DNA of 59,436 bases from Psychromarinibacter sediminicola (GCF_029168335.1 NZ_JARGYC010000027.1:1-59436); one strand, 5' to 3'; shown: positions 45,568 to 55,041, counted from the first letter of the stretch. The notes: generated by a model from the letters alone, not told the origin. A program made the numbers and translations.

Positions 45568-46422
45568 TCACTGAACCGGCAGGATCACGTTGGTCTGGCC
45601 GGTGCCGGAGGACGGGAAATAGTCGGTGACGACCTCGCCCTTGCCGGTATAGGCGTCCCAGCCCAGCGCGCCCAGCATCATGACGGTGTCGTGCATCGAC
45701 CCTTCGCCGCAGCAGAAATCGGCGTATTCGGGCAGCATCTTCAGGAAGGTGTCCCACTCGCCGCGCTTCCACAGCTCCAGCACGTGCAGGTCGACCTGCC
45801 GGTTGAACTCCTTCGAGATGGTGAAGGTGCCGTTATTGGCGGCGTATTCGTCGTTCGGCCAGATCCGGTGCGACAACGAGCCGGACGCCACCAGCAGCAC
45901 CTTCGAGTCGCTCGCCTCCACCGCCTCGCGGATCGCCTCGCCCAGCTTGCGGGACGCCTCGTGGGAATGCACCGTACACCAGGCGGCGATCGACACGACC
46001 TTCATCTCGTGCTCGCGGGACATGAAGCGCATCGGCACCAGCGTGCCGTATTCCAGCTCCAGCGAACCGAGCTGATGCGACAGGGTGTAGACGTCCTTGT
46101 CGCGCGCCTTGGCCGCGATGGCATCGCCCAGCGCCGGATTGCCCTCGTAGCGATAGGGCAGGTTCTGGATGAACTGCGGGAACTCGTTCGAGGTGAACAG
46201 CCCCTCGAAGTGATCGTTGGCGTTGATGTGATAGCCGGCATTCACCACCCAGTGGGTGTCGCAGATCACCACCGTGTCGGCGCCCAGCGCCTTGGCCCGC
46301 CGCGCGATCTCCAGGTGGCCGTCGATGGCCGCCTGGCGCGTGCCCTGCACCGGCCCCTCCTGTTCCGACATGATCATCGTCGGCACGTGCGTCATCTTGG
46401 CCGCAAGTACGATTTCGCCCAT
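45568..46422 (-). CDS. hpaD: 3,4-dihydroxyphenylacetate 2,3-dioxygenase (LigB/class III)
   Basis: 284 residues, very close in pattern to E. coli HpaD: LAAKMTHVPTM, GTRQAAIDGHLEIARR, DTHWVVNAGYHINANDHFEGLFTSNEFPQFI, LEYGTLVPMRFM, LLVASGSLSHRIWP and EYADFCCGEGSMHDTVMMLGALGWD. Iron ligands include the His of KMTHVP and DTHW. It opens the ring of homoprotocatechuate between C2 and C3. AGGAGGAG precedes the ATG. The VOC-type dioxygenase downstream is unrelated in fold but fits the same step. Confidence 0.96.
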   Translation of the reverse strand: MGEIVLAAKMTHVPTMIMSEQEGPVQGTRQAAIDGHLEIARRAKALGADTVVICDTHWVVNAGYHINANDHFEGLFTSNEFPQFIQNLPYRYEGNPALGDAIAAKARDKDVYTLSHQLGSLELEYGTLVPMRFMSREHEMKVVSIAAWCTVHSHEASRKLGEAIREAVEASDSKVLLVASGSLSHRIWPNDEYAANNGTFTISKEFNRQVDLHVLELWKRGEWDTFLKMLPEYADFCCGEGSMHDTVMMLGALGWDAYTGKGEVVTDYFPSSGTGQTNVILPVQ

Positions 46423-46455
46423 CTCTCTCTCCTCCTCCTGCGTCCGTGGGCCCTG

Positions 46456-47967
46456 TCAGGCCCCGAGGCGCGCGATGCCGTGTTGCCCCGTCGCAAAGCC
46501 GATATGCTTCTGCTCCATGTAGAACTCGAAGCTCCAGTCCCCGCCGTCGCGGCCGATGCCGCTTGCTTTCATGCCGCCGAAGGGGGTGGGCAGGTGGCGG
46601 ACATTCTCGGAGTTCACCCAGATCATCCCCGCCTCCAGCTTGTCGGTGAAGCGCAGCGCGCGGGTCAGGTCGCTGGTCCAGACATAGCCCGTCAGCCCGT
46701 AGTCGACGCCGTTGGCGATCTCCAGCGCTTCCGCCTCGGTGTCGAACTCGATGACCGTCAGGACCGGGCCGAAGATCTCTTCCTGCGCCACGCGCATTCC
46801 CGGTTTCGCATCGGTGAACAGCGTCGGCTTCACGTAACAGCCGGCCTCGCCGGTGCGCTCGCCGCCCGCGGCGATCGTGGCGCCGTCTGCGCGCGCGATG
46901 TCGAAATAGGACGTGACCTTGTCGAGATGCTCCTTGTGGATCAGCGGGCCGATCTCGGTGGCCGGGTCCAGCGGGTGGCCGACCTTGATCCGGTTGACGC
47001 GCTCCACCAGCTTCGCCTTGAACGCCTCGGCTACCGAGGACTGCACCAGCAGCCGCGACGAGGACGTGCAGCGCTCGCCGTTCAGCGAGTAGATCATGAA
47101 AATCGCCGCATCCAGCGCGCGGTCGAGATCGGCGTCGTCGAACACCACGACGGGGTTCTTGCCGCCCAACTCGAAATGCACCCGCTTCAGCGTGTCGGCG
47201 CCCTGTTTCATGATCATCGAGCCGGTCTTCGACTCGCCGACAAAGGCGATGGCCTTGATGTCGGGATGCTCGGTCAGCGTCTTTCCGGCATCCTCGCCGA
47301 AGCCGTTCACCAGGTTCCAGACGCCCGGGGGCAGACCCGCGTCATGTGCGATACCTGCAAGAATCCGGGCCGTGACCGGCGAAAACTCGGCCGGCTTGTG
47401 CACAATCGTGCAACCAGCGGCGAGCGCCGGGGCGATCTTCCAGGTCGACAGCATGAACGGCGTGTTCCACGGCGTGATGACACCGACCGGCCCGATCGGC
47501 ACCCGGGTCGTGACATTCATCAGCGTCGACGACGGCAGCATCTGCCCGTCCCGCGCCGCCGGCGCCCGGTCGGCGAAGAACCGGAAATTCTCCGCCCCCC
47601 GCAGCGCCGCCTTCGACATGAAGCGCAGCGCCTGGCCGGTGTCCCAGCATTCGCAGAACGCGATTTCCTCGGCCCGCGACTCGATGCCGTCGGCGATCCG
47701 GTGCAGCACCTTCTTGCGCTCGGCCAGCGGGAAATCCCGCCATTCGGCGAAGGCGTCCTTCGCCGCGCGTGCCGCTGCGTCGATGTCCTCGGCACCGCCC
47801 TTCGCGACCGAACAGATCACGCTGTCGTCCACGGGCGAGACGTTGTCGAAGGTCGCGCCCGACCGGGCGGGCACCGCCTGCCCGGCGATCAGGTTGGTGA
47901 CGCCCTCGTCGCGAAACCGTTGCAGGTGGTCTTGCAGCTTGGCGAGATTCGCTTGCAGCTCAGCCAT
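46456..47967 (-). CDS. hpaE: 5-carboxymethyl-2-hydroxymuconate semialdehyde dehydrogenase
   Basis: 503 residues of the NAD-dependent aldehyde dehydrogenase family. Motifs are PWNTPFMLSTWKIAPALAAG, FVGESKTGSMIMKQGA, catalytic Glu in FELGGKNPVVVF and catalytic Cys in NGERCTSSSRLLVQ. It oxidises the ring-cleavage semialdehyde. It overlaps hpaF by 8 bp and has GAGGAAG before the ATG. It is second in the operon. Confidence 0.95.
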   Translation of the reverse strand: MAELQANLAKLQDHLQRFRDEGVTNLIAGQAVPARSGATFDNVSPVDDSVICSVAKGGAEDIDAAARAAKDAFAEWRDFPLAERKKVLHRIADGIESRAEEIAFCECWDTGQALRFMSKAALRGAENFRFFADRAPAARDGQMLPSSTLMNVTTRVPIGPVGVITPWNTPFMLSTWKIAPALAAGCTIVHKPAEFSPVTARILAGIAHDAGLPPGVWNLVNGFGEDAGKTLTEHPDIKAIAFVGESKTGSMIMKQGADTLKRVHFELGGKNPVVVFDDADLDRALDAAIFMIYSLNGERCTSSSRLLVQSSVAEAFKAKLVERVNRIKVGHPLDPATEIGPLIHKEHLDKVTSYFDIARADGATIAAGGERTGEAGCYVKPTLFTDAKPGMRVAQEEIFGPVLTVIEFDTEAEALEIANGVDYGLTGYVWTSDLTRALRFTDKLEAGMIWVNSENVRHLPTPFGGMKASGIGRDGGDWSFEFYMEQKHIGFATGQHGIARLGA

Positions 47968-48355
47968 TTGTCTTCCTCTCGATATGGTCGCGTACGGTGT
48001 TCAGCTTCGGCGCCAGCTCGGCATCGATGTTGCGCATCTCCAGCGACAGCATCACCGGCCGGGATGCGAGCAGCGCCGAAAGGTGCTCCCGCGCCGCGGC
48101 AAAGATCGCCTCTGTCGCCGCCTGGCGCTTATCCAGCGGGCGCCCTTCGCGCAGACGCACGGAGATGTCGACGAAGCCGTTCCCGGGGTCGCCGTCGGCG
48201 ATCGAGTAGACGTCCGCGCGATAGGCCCGCACCCGCACGCCGGTCAGCGGGAATATCTCCTGCGCCGCGGCCGTGCGGCGCAGAACGTCGCACAGGCCCG
48301 GCAGATCGGCCTCCGGCTCCAGGTTCCCGGAATACTCGACAATGATATGCGGCAC
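47960..48355 (-). CDS. hpaF: 5-carboxymethyl-2-hydroxymuconate delta-isomerase
   Basis: 131 residues from a GTG start at 48355 (GGAGGAGA five to six bases upstream). After Met removal the N-terminus is Pro (MPHIIVEYSGN), the catalytic residue of tautomerase-fold CHMI. DVYSIADGDPGNGFVDISVRLREGR and SLEMRNIDAELAPKLNTVRDHI are family features. It is the first gene of the leftward hpa operon, directly downstream of the operators. Confidence 0.93.
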   Translation of the reverse strand: MPHIIVEYSGNLEPEADLPGLCDVLRRTAAAQEIFPLTGVRVRAYRADVYSIADGDPGNGFVDISVRLREGRPLDKRQAATEAIFAAAREHLSALLASRPVMLSLEMRNIDAELAPKLNTVRDHIERKTNG

Positions 48356-48376
48356 TGGACTCTCCTCCCGCCTTCA

Positions 48377-48428
48377 CTTAACGTGTTAAGCATAAGCACA
48401 TTCCTTGTCAAGCGGATTTGCTTGACAA
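48377..48428. promoter_or_regulatory. hpa operon promoter with two dyad operators (HpaR)
   Basis: Two dyads lie between divergent hpaF and hpaR: CTTAAC-GT-GTTAAG (48377-48390) and TTGTCAAGC-N6-GCTTGACAA (48405-48428). On the minus strand a TTGACA (-35, within the second dyad) and TAACAC (-10-like, within the first) have 17-bp spacing, so bound repressor would cover both promoter elements. The second dyad also holds a TTGACA on the plus strand for hpaR. HpaR of E. coli is known to bind two operators here. Confidence 0.7.
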
Positions 48429-48482
48429 CCGCCCGTCCATGGCATCGACTGTCACAAAAAGTGACCCAAGGTAAAGTCGCGC

Positions 48483-48941
48483 ATGAACAAGCCCTCCCCG
48501 AAACGGCAGATCCCGCAGCGCCGCGCGACGGCGCGTTCGCTGCCGATCGCGCTTCTGCGCGCCCGCGAGAGGGTGATGCAACCGATCCGGGCGATGCTGG
48601 CCGAGGCCAATGTCACCGAGGCGCAATGGCGCGTCCTGCGGGTCCTGGAAGAGATCGGGCCCACCGATGCGACCGAGATCGCGCATGAGGCGTGCCTGCT
48701 GATGCCCAGCCTGACGCGCATCCTGCAAGGGCTTGAGGAGAAAGGCCTAACCGCGCGCTCCGCCCATCCCAGCGACGGGCGCAAGCAGCTGGTCACGATC
48801 ACCCTGGAGGGCGAGGCGCTGATCGCACGACATATCGAGGAATCGAACCGGATCTACGGCGAACTGGAAGCCGCGTTCGGCGAGGACCGTGTCGAAGTGC
48901 TGCTCGACCTGTTGAACGAGCTCGCGCGGCTGGAACGCTAG
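48483..48941 (+). CDS. hpaR: MarR-family repressor HpaR
   Basis: 152 residues, winged-helix MarR fold: VTEAQWRVLRVLEEIGPTDATEIAHEACLLMPSLTRILQGLEEKGLTARSAHPSDGRKQLVTIT (about 41-105). In related organisms HpaR represses the homoprotocatechuate operon and is relieved by the aromatic substrates. It is divergent from hpaF, with two dyads between them. Confidence 0.92.
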   Translation: MNKPSPKRQIPQRRATARSLPIALLRARERVMQPIRAMLAEANVTEAQWRVLRVLEEIGPTDATEIAHEACLLMPSLTRILQGLEEKGLTARSAHPSDGRKQLVTITLEGEALIARHIEESNRIYGELEAAFGEDRVEVLLDLLNELARLER

Positions 48942-49044
48942 CGAAACGTGCGCCGCCGCCGCACAGGGCGGCCCGCGGCAGACCGCGCCGCCCCGCTCGG
49001 GGCAACGCCAGATTGTCGCAGGCAGGCCGACGTTGGATGCCGGG

Positions 49045-50046
49045 TCAGGCGTCGCCCGCCTCGGCCATGTAGCGCGCGAAGACCCAGCCGGTCTTGTCCG
49101 ATTCGGGCACGCGGACCGGCACCCAGCCGTTCTTCTCCGCACCGATCACCTCGGCCAGCGCGCCCTGGGCGAGACCCGCGACGACGGGATGTCCGCTGGA
49201 CGGCCCGGCGCGCATGTTCAGGATCGACGCAGTGACCTTGAGCATGTCCCGGTCGGAGATCGGTGCGGGCGTCTCGGTCTCGGTCTCGGTCTCGACGCTG
49301 GCGGTGGCCTCGGGCTTCGGCGCCGGGGACTCGGCGGCCGCGGTGTCCTCTGGGCGCCGCTCCGAGGAGACCGCGCCGGCATCGTCCGCCAGCACGGCCA
49401 GGATGATCGGATCGCTGCCGCTTTCGTCGAGCGACAGCTCGCCCACCGCATCGCCGGCGGGGTCGAGCGGTTCGGAATAGGCGTCGTTCGCTTGGCCCAA
49501 CGGAACGCCGTCGCGCTCGGGCGTCGGCGCAGTCGCGTTTGCGGCGGCCTCCGGGGCCGTGGGGGCCGCGGTCTGGTCCGGGGCGCCGCGCGGCGCGGCG
49601 GCCGGGGCCGAAAAGGCGGTCAGCATGCCCGACAGCCCGACCGCGCCGGTTTCGGCCATGGCGACCTCGGGGCCCGTCTCCGGCGCCGGTTCGCCATCGA
49701 AGACCCGGGTCAGACGGCCGAAGGGCGCGGCGCGGACCAGATGCAGCACGAGGCCCGGCGCCGGCAGCGGCCCGAGGGGCGCGGCGTGTGTCGTCCCGGG
49801 GCCGGGCGCTGTGTGTTCCGTCCCGGGGCCGGGCGCGGCGCGTGTCATGCCGGGGCCGGCCGCGACATCCGTCTGCACGGCCGAGGCGTCCGGCACCGCG
49901 GCCGCCGAAGGAGTCTCGGGCCTTACCGAAAGCGCGGCGGTCTCGACGGGGGCCTCCGGGCGCTCCGCGGACCCGTCCGGCATGGTCGCCATCGGCAGCG
50001 TCGCCGAACCGCCGATCAGAATTGCAAACAGAAGCAGATAGCGCAT
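49045..50046 (-). CDS. secreted SH3-domain protein with Pro/Ala-rich linker
   Basis: 333 residues from the ATG at 50046 (GGAGGGCGGT just upstream). A short signal (MRYLLLFAILIGGSATLP) leads to a long low-complexity Pro/Ala/Glu-rich region with short repeats (AAPGPGT..HTAPGPGT..HAAP, then ETETETET), followed by a C-terminal SH3b domain (VTASILNMRAGPSSGHPVVAGLAQGALAEVIGAEKNGWVPVRV). Bacterial SH3 domains often bind peptidoglycan or proteins in the envelope. The disordered part is typical of proteins reaching across the periplasm. Partner unknown. Confidence 0.75.
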   Translation of the reverse strand: MRYLLLFAILIGGSATLPMATMPDGSAERPEAPVETAALSVRPETPSAAAVPDASAVQTDVAAGPGMTRAAPGPGTEHTAPGPGTTHAAPLGPLPAPGLVLHLVRAAPFGRLTRVFDGEPAPETGPEVAMAETGAVGLSGMLTAFSAPAAAPRGAPDQTAAPTAPEAAANATAPTPERDGVPLGQANDAYSEPLDPAGDAVGELSLDESGSDPIILAVLADDAGAVSSERRPEDTAAAESPAPKPEATASVETETETETPAPISDRDMLKVTASILNMRAGPSSGHPVVAGLAQGALAEVIGAEKNGWVPVRVPESDKTGWVFARYMAEAGDA

Positions 50047-50184
50047 ACCGCCCTCCATATCCCGCTGGTCCCGGGACCAGAATACGCCCAAAGATGGTCA
50101 AAGCTTGGCGGCGGGGCGCCGGTTTCGTGCCCCACGGCGCGCCTCGCGGTCAGAACCGCTCCCCGGCCGTCCCGAAGGCCGGCG

Positions 50185-51582
50185 CTAGGCGGGCCTGAAC
50201 AAATCCTCGGCCCGCAGCTGCTCGAAGGTCTCGTCGATGGCGCGCCAGGCCCGATCGACCATCGTGTCGATCTCCTCGGGCGTGATCACCAGCGGCGGGC
50301 AGACGATCATCCGGTCGCCGACATGCCGCATCACGACCCCGTTGGCAAAGCACCGCTCGCGACAACGCTGGCCGACCGTCCCCTTGGGCGAGGCGAAGGC
50401 GGCGCGCCTCTCCTTGTCGGGGGTCAGCGCCACGCCCGCCAGCATCCCGAAGCTCTGCACGTCGCCCACCATCGGATGCTCGCCCAGCCTGGCCCAGGCG
50501 CGCGCCAGATGCGGCGCGGCGACCTCGCGGACGTGGCGCAGCACCTCTTCCTCCTCGATGATCCGCAGGTTCTCCAGCGCGACGGCGGCGGCGACCGGGT
50601 GGCCGGAATAGGTGTAGCCGTGGAAGAACTCGCCATGCGCGTTCAGCACCTCGGCCACGGTGTCGCGCACGATCGAGCCGCCGACGGGCTGATAGCCCGA
50701 GGTCACGCCCTTGGCGATGGTCATGATGTCGGGGCGGATGTTCATCGCCTGGCTGCCGAACCATTCGCCGGTGCGGCCGAAGCCGCAGATCACCTCGTCG
50801 GCGATCAGCAGGATCTCGTGCTCGTCGCAGATGCGCTGGATCTCGGGCCAGTAGGTCTCGGGCGGGATGATCACCCCGCCCGCGCCCTGGATCGGCTCGG
50901 CGATGAAGGCGGCGACCTTGTCCTCGCCCAGCTCCTCGATAGTCTGCTCCAGCTGGCGCGCGCGGGCGAGGCCGAATTCGGCCGGGTCCATGTCGCCCCC
51001 CTCGCCCCACCAGTAGGGCTGGTCGATATGCACGATACCCGGGATCGGCAGCCCGCCCTGCGCGTGCATCGGCTGCATCCCGCCCAGGCTGGCGCCGCCC
51101 ATGGTCGAGCCGTGATAGGCGTTCTTGCGCGAGACGATCACCTGCTTGTCGGGCTTGCCCATCGCCGCCCAGTAGTGCCGCACCAGCCGGATGTTGGTGT
51201 CGTTCGCCTCGGACCCGGAAGAGGCGAAGAAGGCGTGATCCATCCCCTCGGGCGCGATCTCGGCCAGCCGGGCGGCCAGCGCGATGACCGGCACGTGGGT
51301 CGTCTGGAAGAAGGTGTTGTAATAGGGCAGCTCGCGCATCTGACGCGCCGCGACCTCGGCCAGCTCGGTGCGGCCATAGCCGATATTCACGCACCACAGG
51401 CCCGACATGGCGTCGAGAATCTCGTTGCCGTCGCTGTCGGTCAGGTACACGCCCCGCGCCCGCGTGATGATCCGCACGCCCTTTTCCTTCAGCTCGGCGC
51501 CGTGCGTGAACGGGTGCAGGTGATGCGCCGCATCCAGCGCGCGCAGGTCCTCGGTGGGCATGTGATTGGTGATCTGCAGCAT
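50185..51582 (-). CDS. class III aminotransferase, probably putrescine/polyamine:pyruvate
   Basis: 465 residues, PLP-dependent omega-aminotransferase. The motif LIADEVICGFGRTGEWFGSQAMNIRPDIMTIAKGVTSGYQPVGG carries the PLP-binding Asp and Lys of TIAKG. FASSGSEANDTNIRLVRHYW matches the SpuC-type putrescine:pyruvate transaminases. It is divergent from the polyamine importer across 248 bp, which supports a role in putrescine degradation; beta-alanine or other amine substrates are possible. Confidence 0.88.
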   Translation of the reverse strand: MLQITNHMPTEDLRALDAAHHLHPFTHGAELKEKGVRIITRARGVYLTDSDGNEILDAMSGLWCVNIGYGRTELAEVAARQMRELPYYNTFFQTTHVPVIALAARLAEIAPEGMDHAFFASSGSEANDTNIRLVRHYWAAMGKPDKQVIVSRKNAYHGSTMGGASLGGMQPMHAQGGLPIPGIVHIDQPYWWGEGGDMDPAEFGLARARQLEQTIEELGEDKVAAFIAEPIQGAGGVIIPPETYWPEIQRICDEHEILLIADEVICGFGRTGEWFGSQAMNIRPDIMTIAKGVTSGYQPVGGSIVRDTVAEVLNAHGEFFHGYTYSGHPVAAAVALENLRIIEEEEVLRHVREVAAPHLARAWARLGEHPMVGDVQSFGMLAGVALTPDKERRAAFASPKGTVGQRCRERCFANGVVMRHVGDRMIVCPPLVITPEEIDTMVDRAWRAIDETFEQLRAEDLFRPA

Positions 51583-51830
51583 CGGGCGGCTCCGGCAAGG
51601 GGTGATGCGCCGCAGAGTATGCCCATCCGCGACACCGTCAATACGCCCCCCGGCGTCAGCGCGCCCGGCGGGGCGGCGCCCGAACCGAAGGCGCTTTGCC
51701 GAGGAGTTGCGCAGCGCAGGCCGGCGTTGCCGCCTGTTGCGCGACTCCCATTGCGGGGCTGCCCGTTATCCGCTCAAATGCCCGCCAAGAGAGCAACGAC
51801 TCTCCGCATGATCAACAGGGGACTGACACC

Positions 51831-52913
51831 ATGAAGACCACCCTCGCCACGCTGGCCGCCGCGACGCTGGCCGCCGCTTCTGCCGGTGCAGAAGAAGTGC
51901 ATGTCTACAACTGGTCCGACTATATCGACGAGGACCTGCTGACCAAGTTCGAGGAGGAGACCGGGATCGAGCTGATCTACGACGTCTTCGACTCCAACGA
52001 GGTGCTGGAGACCAAGATGCTCGCCGGCGGCTCCGGCTATGACGTCGTGGTGCCCACCGGCACCTTCCTGCAGCGCCAGATCGCCGCCGGCGCGTTCCAG
52101 CCGCTGGATTATGACAAGCTGCCCAATGCCGAGCATCTCTGGGACGTGATCCGCGACCGGACCGAGAAATACGACCCCGGCCACGAGTATTCCATCAACT
52201 ACATGTGGGGCACCACGGGCATCGGCGCCGACGTGAACGAGGTGACGGAAATCCTGGGCGAGGACGCGCCGGTCGGCTCGCTCGACCTGATCTTCGACCC
52301 GGCGAACATGGAGCAGCTGCAGGAATGCGGCGTCCACTTCCTCGACGCCCCGACCGAGATGTTCCCGGCCGCGCTGACCTATCTGGGTCTCGATCCGGAT
52401 TCCAAGGATCCCGACGAGCTGGAACAGGCCGCCGAGGTGCTGGAGGCCGTGCGCCCCTATGTCCAGAAATTCCACTCCTCCGAGTACATCAACGCGCTCG
52501 CCAACGGCGACATCTGCGTGGCCTTCGGCTGGTCCGGCGACATCCTGCAGGCGCGCGACCGCGCCGCCGAGGCGGATAACGACGTCGAGATCGTCTACAA
52601 CCCGCCGAAGGAAGGCGCGCTGATGTGGTTCGACCAGATGGCGATCCCGGCCGACGCGCCGAACCCGGACGCGGCGCACGAATTCCTGAACTTCATCATG
52701 GACCCGCAGAACATGGCGCAGGCGTCGAACTACGTCTATTACGCCAACGGCAACCTCGCGTCGCAGGAATACCTCAACGAGGACGTGATCGGCGACACCG
52801 CGATCTATCCCGACCAGGCGACGCTCGACAATCTCTACACCGTCACGCCCTACCCGCCGCGCGTGCAGCGCACCGTCACGCGCCTCTGGACCCGCGTGAA
52901 GTCGGGCACCTGA
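51831..52913 (+). CDS. potF: putrescine-type ABC transporter substrate-binding protein
   Basis: 360 residues from the ATG at 51831 (AGGGGA eight bases upstream), with a short signal (MKTTLATLAAATLAAASAGA). EEVHVYNWSDYIDEDLLTKFEEETGI is the classic PotF/SpuD start; GSGYDVVVPTGTFLQRQIAAGAFQPLDYDKLPN, MWGTTGIGADV and GDICVAFGWSGDILQARDRA are ligand-site regions. It is first of the polyamine import operon. The ligand is probably putrescine. Confidence 0.93.
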   Translation: MKTTLATLAAATLAAASAGAEEVHVYNWSDYIDEDLLTKFEEETGIELIYDVFDSNEVLETKMLAGGSGYDVVVPTGTFLQRQIAAGAFQPLDYDKLPNAEHLWDVIRDRTEKYDPGHEYSINYMWGTTGIGADVNEVTEILGEDAPVGSLDLIFDPANMEQLQECGVHFLDAPTEMFPAALTYLGLDPDSKDPDELEQAAEVLEAVRPYVQKFHSSEYINALANGDICVAFGWSGDILQARDRAAEADNDVEIVYNPPKEGALMWFDQMAIPADAPNPDAAHEFLNFIMDPQNMAQASNYVYYANGNLASQEYLNEDVIGDTAIYPDQATLDNLYTVTPYPPRVQRTVTRLWTRVKSGT

Positions 52914-52986
52914 GCTTGACCGCACGCATGCGGCACGGCCCGTCCCGGCTCCGACGCCGGGACGGCGCGCAAGGGAGCGCACCGGC

Positions 52987-54117
52987 ATGAGCCCGCAGAC
53001 CGTCTTCGCGCCCTGGGACGACCCGCACGAAAAGCCGCTGATCCAGTTCCGCAACGTCACCAAGCGGTTCGGCGACTTCACCGCCGTCGACAATATCGAG
53101 CTGGACATCTTCGAGCGCGAGTTCTTCGCCCTGCTGGGCCCCTCCGGCTGCGGCAAGACCACGCTGATGCGGATGCTCGCGGGGTTCGAGACGCCGACCG
53201 AGGGCACGATCCTGCTCGACGGCAAGGACATCGCCCCGATCCCGCCCAACCGGCGGGCGACCAACATGATGTTCCAGTCCTATGCGCTGTTCCCGCACCT
53301 CACCGTGCGCGACAACATCGCCTTCGGGCTGAAGCGCGAGCGCCGCCCCAAGCCCGAGATCGACGCCCGCGTCGACGAGATGCTGCGCCTCGTGCAGCTG
53401 CAGAAATTCGCCACCCGCAAGCCGCACCAGATCTCCGGCGGCCAGCGCCAGCGCGTCGCCCTCGCCCGCTGCCTCGCCAAGGCGCCCAAGCTCCTGCTGC
53501 TCGACGAGCCGCTCGGTGCGCTCGACAAGAAGCTGCGCGAGGAGACCCAGTTCGAGCTGATGGACATCCAGGAGAAGACCGGCACCACCTTCGTCATCGT
53601 CACCCACGACCAGGAAGAGGCGATGACCGTGGCCAGCCGCGTCGCGGTGATGGACCACGGCAAGCTGGTCCAGGTCGCCACGCCCGACGTGATCTACGAG
53701 CTACCAAGCTCCACCTACGTGGCCGATTTCATCGGCGACGTGAACATCCTCGAAGGCCGGATCACCGGGCAGGACGACGACCGGGTCGAGATCGCCTGGG
53801 CCGAGGATCAGCCGTCGATTCACGCCAAGGCCCGCGTCGCGCTCGCCCCCGGCTCCACCGCCTATTTCGCGATCCGGCCCGAGAAGATCGCCATTTCCGC
53901 CACCCGCCCCGAGACGGCGCCGAACGCGGTGACCGGCAAGGTGCTGGACATCGCCTATCTCGGCAACATCTCCACCTATCACGTGGAACTGCCGGGCGGG
54001 CAGGTCATCAAGGCGCAGTCCACCAACACCGACCGCATGGCCGCCCGCGAATTCACCTGGGACGACACCGTCTGGCTCGGCTGGAGCGATGCCGCCGGCG
54101 TCGTGCTGGAGCGCTGA
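52987..54117 (+). CDS. potG: polyamine ABC transporter ATP-binding protein
   Basis: 376 residues. Walker A GPSGCGKTT, Q-loop (MFQSYALFPHLTVRDN), ABC signature ISGGQRQRVALARCL and Walker B LLLLDEPLGALDKKLRE are complete; the C-terminal TOBE region (VNILEGRITGQDDDRVEIAW) fits the CUT/POT importer group. It powers uptake with the two permeases downstream. It follows the binding protein by 73 bp. Confidence 0.96.
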   Translation: MSPQTVFAPWDDPHEKPLIQFRNVTKRFGDFTAVDNIELDIFEREFFALLGPSGCGKTTLMRMLAGFETPTEGTILLDGKDIAPIPPNRRATNMMFQSYALFPHLTVRDNIAFGLKRERRPKPEIDARVDEMLRLVQLQKFATRKPHQISGGQRQRVALARCLAKAPKLLLLDEPLGALDKKLREETQFELMDIQEKTGTTFVIVTHDQEEAMTVASRVAVMDHGKLVQVATPDVIYELPSSTYVADFIGDVNILEGRITGQDDDRVEIAWAEDQPSIHAKARVALAPGSTAYFAIRPEKIAISATRPETAPNAVTGKVLDIAYLGNISTYHVELPGGQVIKAQSTNTDRMAAREFTWDDTVWLGWSDAAGVVLER

Positions 54118-54119
54118 GG

Positions 54120-55010
54120 ATGCGCCGCTTCGTCGTCGTCGCCGTGCCGTACCTGTGGCTGCTGGCGCTGTTCCTGATCCCCTTCGTGATCGTCCTGAAG
54201 ATCTCGCTGTCGGACCCCGCCATCGCGATCCCGCCCTATGCCCCCACGCTCGACCTCTCCGAGGGCTGGCAGGGGCTGAAGGACTTCTTCGCCGGGCTGG
54301 ATTTCGAGAACTTCGCCTTCCTGACGACCGACGATCTCTACTGGAAGGCCTACCTCTCCAGCCTGCGCATCGCCTTCGTCGCCACGCTCTTCACCCTGCT
54401 CGTCGGCTTCCCCATCGCCTATGGCATGGCGCGGGCCGAGGAGCGCTGGCGCCCGATGCTCCTGATGCTGGTGATCCTGCCGTTCTGGACCTCGTTCCTG
54501 ATCCGCGTCTATTCGTGGATGGGCATCCTCAGCTCCGAGGGCTACCTGAACCAGGTCCTGCTGGCACTCGGCGTCGTGGCCGAGCCGCTGACGATCCTGA
54601 ACACCAACGCGGCGGTCTATGTCGGGATCGTCTATACCTACCTGCCGTTCATGATCCTGCCGATCTACGCGACGCTGGAAAAGCTCGACATGTCGCTCCT
54701 GGAGGCGGCGGAAGACCTCGGCTGCTCGCGCCTGTCGGCCTTCTGGCTGGTGACGATCCCGCTGTCGGTGCCCGGCATCGTCGCCGGCTGCTTTCTGGTC
54801 TTCATCCCGACCATCGGCGAGTTCGTGATCCCCTCGCTGCTGGGCGGGTCCGAGACGCTGATGATCGGCAAGGTGCTGTGGGAAGAGTTCTTCTCGAACC
54901 GCGACTGGCCGGTGGCCTCGGCGGTCGCGGTGATCCTCCTGCTGATCCTGATCGTCCCGATCATCCTGTTCCAGCGCAACGAGCAGAAACAGCGGGAGGC
55001 CGAGGGATGA
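54120..55010 (+). CDS. potH: polyamine ABC transporter permease 1
   Basis: 296 residues, six transmembrane helices, with the EAA loop LEAAEDLGCSRLSAFWLVTIPLSVPGI. A large periplasmic loop after TM1 (residues about 30-75) is typical of the PotB/PotH permease. It starts 2 bp after the ATPase stop, so it is coupled to it. Confidence 0.95.
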   Translation: MRRFVVVAVPYLWLLALFLIPFVIVLKISLSDPAIAIPPYAPTLDLSEGWQGLKDFFAGLDFENFAFLTTDDLYWKAYLSSLRIAFVATLFTLLVGFPIAYGMARAEERWRPMLLMLVILPFWTSFLIRVYSWMGILSSEGYLNQVLLALGVVAEPLTILNTNAAVYVGIVYTYLPFMILPIYATLEKLDMSLLEAAEDLGCSRLSAFWLVTIPLSVPGIVAGCFLVFIPTIGEFVIPSLLGGSETLMIGKVLWEEFFSNRDWPVASAVAVILLLILIVPIILFQRNEQKQREAEG

Positions 55011-55041
55011 CCGCGCGCGGATTAGTCCCGATAGTCCGGAA

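Noticed and set aside
48377-48390. CtrA box in the hpaF-hpaR gap
   Set aside because: TTAA copies are separated by 4 bp, not 7; better explained as a repressor dyad.
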